Positions 6,675 to 8,201 of a stretch of DNA of 8,201 nucleotides are shown here, piece after piece (the stretch's first letter is position 1; each line of letters begins with the position of its first letter). The translations under genes were made by a program, and so were the position numbers. This DNA comes from Deltaproteobacteria bacterium (GTDB lineage: Bacteria; Desulfobacterota; Desulfobacteria; C00003060; C00003106). Where the stretch lies: contig JAFDAE010000088.1 of the NCBI GenBank assembly GCA_019314005.1, positions 1-8,201 of the forward strand, given 5' to 3'. Under the pieces are notes generated by a model. It worked only from the letters and a program-made list of their open reading frames with translations, did no database searches and was not told the DNA's origin.

Positions 6675-7967
6675 ATGGTAGATCTAAAACAAGCGTATAA
6701 GACTGTGATGGAGGACCATTTTACCGATACTATTACCATTTCTTTCGGAGATCAAAAGCTGGTTTATCAGAAGCGGGCCTGGAAGATTCCTGATTCTGCG
6801 TCAGGGGAGCTGGTGGAAAAGGGGCTCAGGTACGGAGAAAATCCGGGGCAGGAAGCAGCTCTGTATATGCTGGTCAATGGAAATCTGGTTCTTGGGGAGT
6901 GTCGGTTTATTGACCCTGGGAAAGGCCTGGTGAGCGCCATTAGCGAGGCAGACATGCTTCAGGCAGGGAAACACCCCGGAAAAACAAACCTTACTGATAT
7001 TGACAATGGCCTGAATGTCATGAAGTACCTGATGAGTAAGCCGACCGCGGTTATACTCAAACACAACAACCCCTGTGGCGTAGCTTCTGCCGACGTTTTG
7101 GCCAAGGCCTACGCGCGGGCAAACCGCGCTGATCGCATCGCGGCCTTCGGAGGATGCGTTGTTTTTAACCGGGCCCTTGATATTGAGACTGCTGAATTGA
7201 TCCGTGAAAATTACTTAGAAGTGGTGGCGGCTCCTGACTATGAAGAGGGGGCGGTAGAGATTTTGAAGAAAAGTAAAAACCTCCGCATCGTTCAGATTAC
7301 AAGGATAGATCGTCTCCAGGAGTATAGCCAAATGCGTTTTGTCGATATTAAATCGTTAATGGACGGCGGCCTCATTGTCCAGCAATCTCCCCTCAATCGA
7401 ATACGATCCAGGGAGGATTTTACAATAGCGGAGACCACGTATAAGGATAAGACGTACGGGATCGACAGGGAGCCGACGGAAAAGGAATATTCGGATATGC
7501 TCTTTGGATGGTCCGTGGAACAGGGTGTTACTTCCAATTCGGTCCTCTACGTCAAAGACGAGACGACAGTGGGGGTCGGGACCGGGGAACAGGACCGGGT
7601 AGGTGTTGCTGAGATCGCTATTTACAAGGCGTATACAAAGTACAAAGATACCCTCTGTTACGACCGGTTTCAGATACCGTACAAAACTCTGGAGATGGAG
7701 ATCGCCGACGGTAAAAGGCCGATGGGTGATAAGGAGGCCATTGACAAGGAAACAGACGTGGCCAAGGCAGGGTTGATCGGAGCCACCATGGTTTCAGACG
7801 CCTTCTTCCCTTTTCGTGACGGAGTTGATGTGGCCATTAAAGAGGGGATTTCGGCAATCGTACATCCCGGGGGTTCATTAAGGGATTTCGCATCGATTCA
7901 GGCGTGCAATGAGGCATCCCCAAAGGTGACAATGGTATTTACCGGTCAGCGTGCGTTTAAGCACTAA
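6675..7967 (+). CDS. purH: AICAR formyltransferase-domain PurH (no N-terminal IMP cyclohydrolase domain)
   Basis: Predicted to transfer the formyl group of 10-formyl-tetrahydrofolate to AICAR, the penultimate step of IMP synthesis. The 430 residues cover the formyltransferase part of PurH: LRYGENPGQ at 51-59, the catalytic Lys-His pair at 129-130 in LKHNNPCGVA, FGGCVVFNR at 158-166, SNSVLYVK at 287-294 (Asn288 corresponds to the active-site Asn of human ATIC), VGVGTGEQDRV at 299-309, SDAFFPF at 374-380 and VHPGGSLRD at 396-404. Bifunctional PurH is usually about 510-590 residues and starts with an MGS-like cyclohydrolase domain of about 190 residues. That domain is absent here, and no upstream coding could supply it. 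The start is firm, with AAAGGAGG five bases upstream. Automatic pipelines may label such proteins IMP cyclohydrolase. Cyclisation to IMP must then be done by another protein, unless this stand-alone form has gained it. Confidence 0.9.
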   Translation: MVDLKQAYKTVMEDHFTDTITISFGDQKLVYQKRAWKIPDSASGELVEKGLRYGENPGQEAALYMLVNGNLVLGECRFIDPGKGLVSAISEADMLQAGKHPGKTNLTDIDNGLNVMKYLMSKPTAVILKHNNPCGVASADVLAKAYARANRADRIAAFGGCVVFNRALDIETAELIRENYLEVVAAPDYEEGAVEILKKSKNLRIVQITRIDRLQEYSQMRFVDIKSLMDGGLIVQQSPLNRIRSREDFTIAETTYKDKTYGIDREPTEKEYSDMLFGWSVEQGVTSNSVLYVKDETTVGVGTGEQDRVGVAEIAIYKAYTKYKDTLCYDRFQIPYKTLEMEIADGKRPMGDKEAIDKETDVAKAGLIGATMVSDAFFPFRDGVDVAIKEGISAIVHPGGSLRDFASIQACNEASPKVTMVFTGQRAFKH

Positions 7968-7984
7968 GAATAAATGAAAGTGAA

Positions 7985-8199
7985 CTAAAGTTTGAAGTGC
8001 CTAAAGTTATGGTAGTGTCCCAATTTGTAACTGCTCAGGTTCAAAGTTCAGGGGTTCACGGTTCTGGGTTACCTTTCTTTCTTTAACCTTCACTAACCTT
8101 GAACCTCTGAACCGTGAACCTAACAACCTGAGTAGTTACCCCAAATTAAGATTGACTGCGCCGAAGGCGCACTCCATAACTTTACACTTCAAACTTTAG
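7985..8199. repeat. Composite nested inverted-repeat region downstream of purH
   Basis: The space after purH holds no gene. An outer inverted repeat pairs 7985-8012 with 8174-8199 and is identical except for a 2-base insertion in the left arm; both arms contain CTAAAGTTTGAAGTG and end in GTTATGG. Nested inside, TAACTGCTCAGGTT (8028-8041) pairs with 8125-8138 at one mismatch, and GGTTCACGGTTC (8053-8064) pairs perfectly with 8109-8120. The inner part is built of repeated GTTC/GAAC units around a pyrimidine-rich centre (8070-8090). A separate TGCGCC-GAA-GGCGCA hairpin sits at 8157-8171. The region starts 18 bases after the purH stop and reaches the window edge, so it may continue. It could act as a transcription end or an mRNA 3' stabiliser, or be a non-autonomous repeat. 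Confidence 0.75.
8157..8171. repeat. Short GC-rich perfect hairpin
   Basis: TGCGCC and GGCGCA form a 6-bp stem with loop GAA, set between the inner and outer arms of the composite repeat. No T run follows on either strand, so it is not a typical intrinsic terminator by itself. Confidence 0.5.
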
Positions 8200-8201
8200 G
8201 C

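Overview
The window reads as bacterial chromosome of moderate GC and carries five complete protein genes. Several traits point to a Gram-negative anaerobe-type lineage near the Desulfobacterota (former Deltaproteobacteria): an NtrC-type sigma-54 response regulator with no kinase beside it, a formyltransferase-only PurH, a glutamine-dependent NAD synthetase, and intergenic palindromic repeats. This placement is an inference from gene style; the window has no rRNA or other phylogenetic marker.

Layout: 1-225 is the 3' flank of lon and holds one small perfect hairpin, plus a possible but unproven start of another minus-strand gene. On the minus strand, hsp20 (3153-2704) is followed after 111 bp by lon (2592-226), a proteostasis pair probably expressed together under stress. 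The divergent intergenic region 3154-3387 separates these from plus-strand nadE, which most likely starts at a CTG codon at 3388 and ends at 5034. After 79 bp comes a sigma-54-dependent response regulator (5114-6514), and then purH (6675-7967), which encodes the AICAR formyltransferase domain only. The last 234 bp is a second, composite palindromic region that runs to the window edge.

The most informative non-coding feature is a gap-free 147-bp imperfect palindrome (6512-6658) that fills almost the entire regulator-purH junction. It begins and ends in TA. Removing it with one TA copy restores a TAA stop for the regulator, 15 nt before the purH ATG, with the purH ribosome binding site between. 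This is what a MITE-like insertion at a TA target in a once-compact regulator-purH operon would look like. purH is thus flanked on both sides by palindromic repeats.

How the genes work together: Hsp20 holds unfolding proteins and Lon degrades damaged ones. NadE finishes NAD synthesis and PurH acts late in purine synthesis, so the plus-strand cluster is nucleotide/cofactor metabolism with an orphan regulator inserted in it. I found no CRISPR, tRNA, rRNA, transposase gene or recognisable defence or biosynthetic system, and no strong evidence of a wholly new system.
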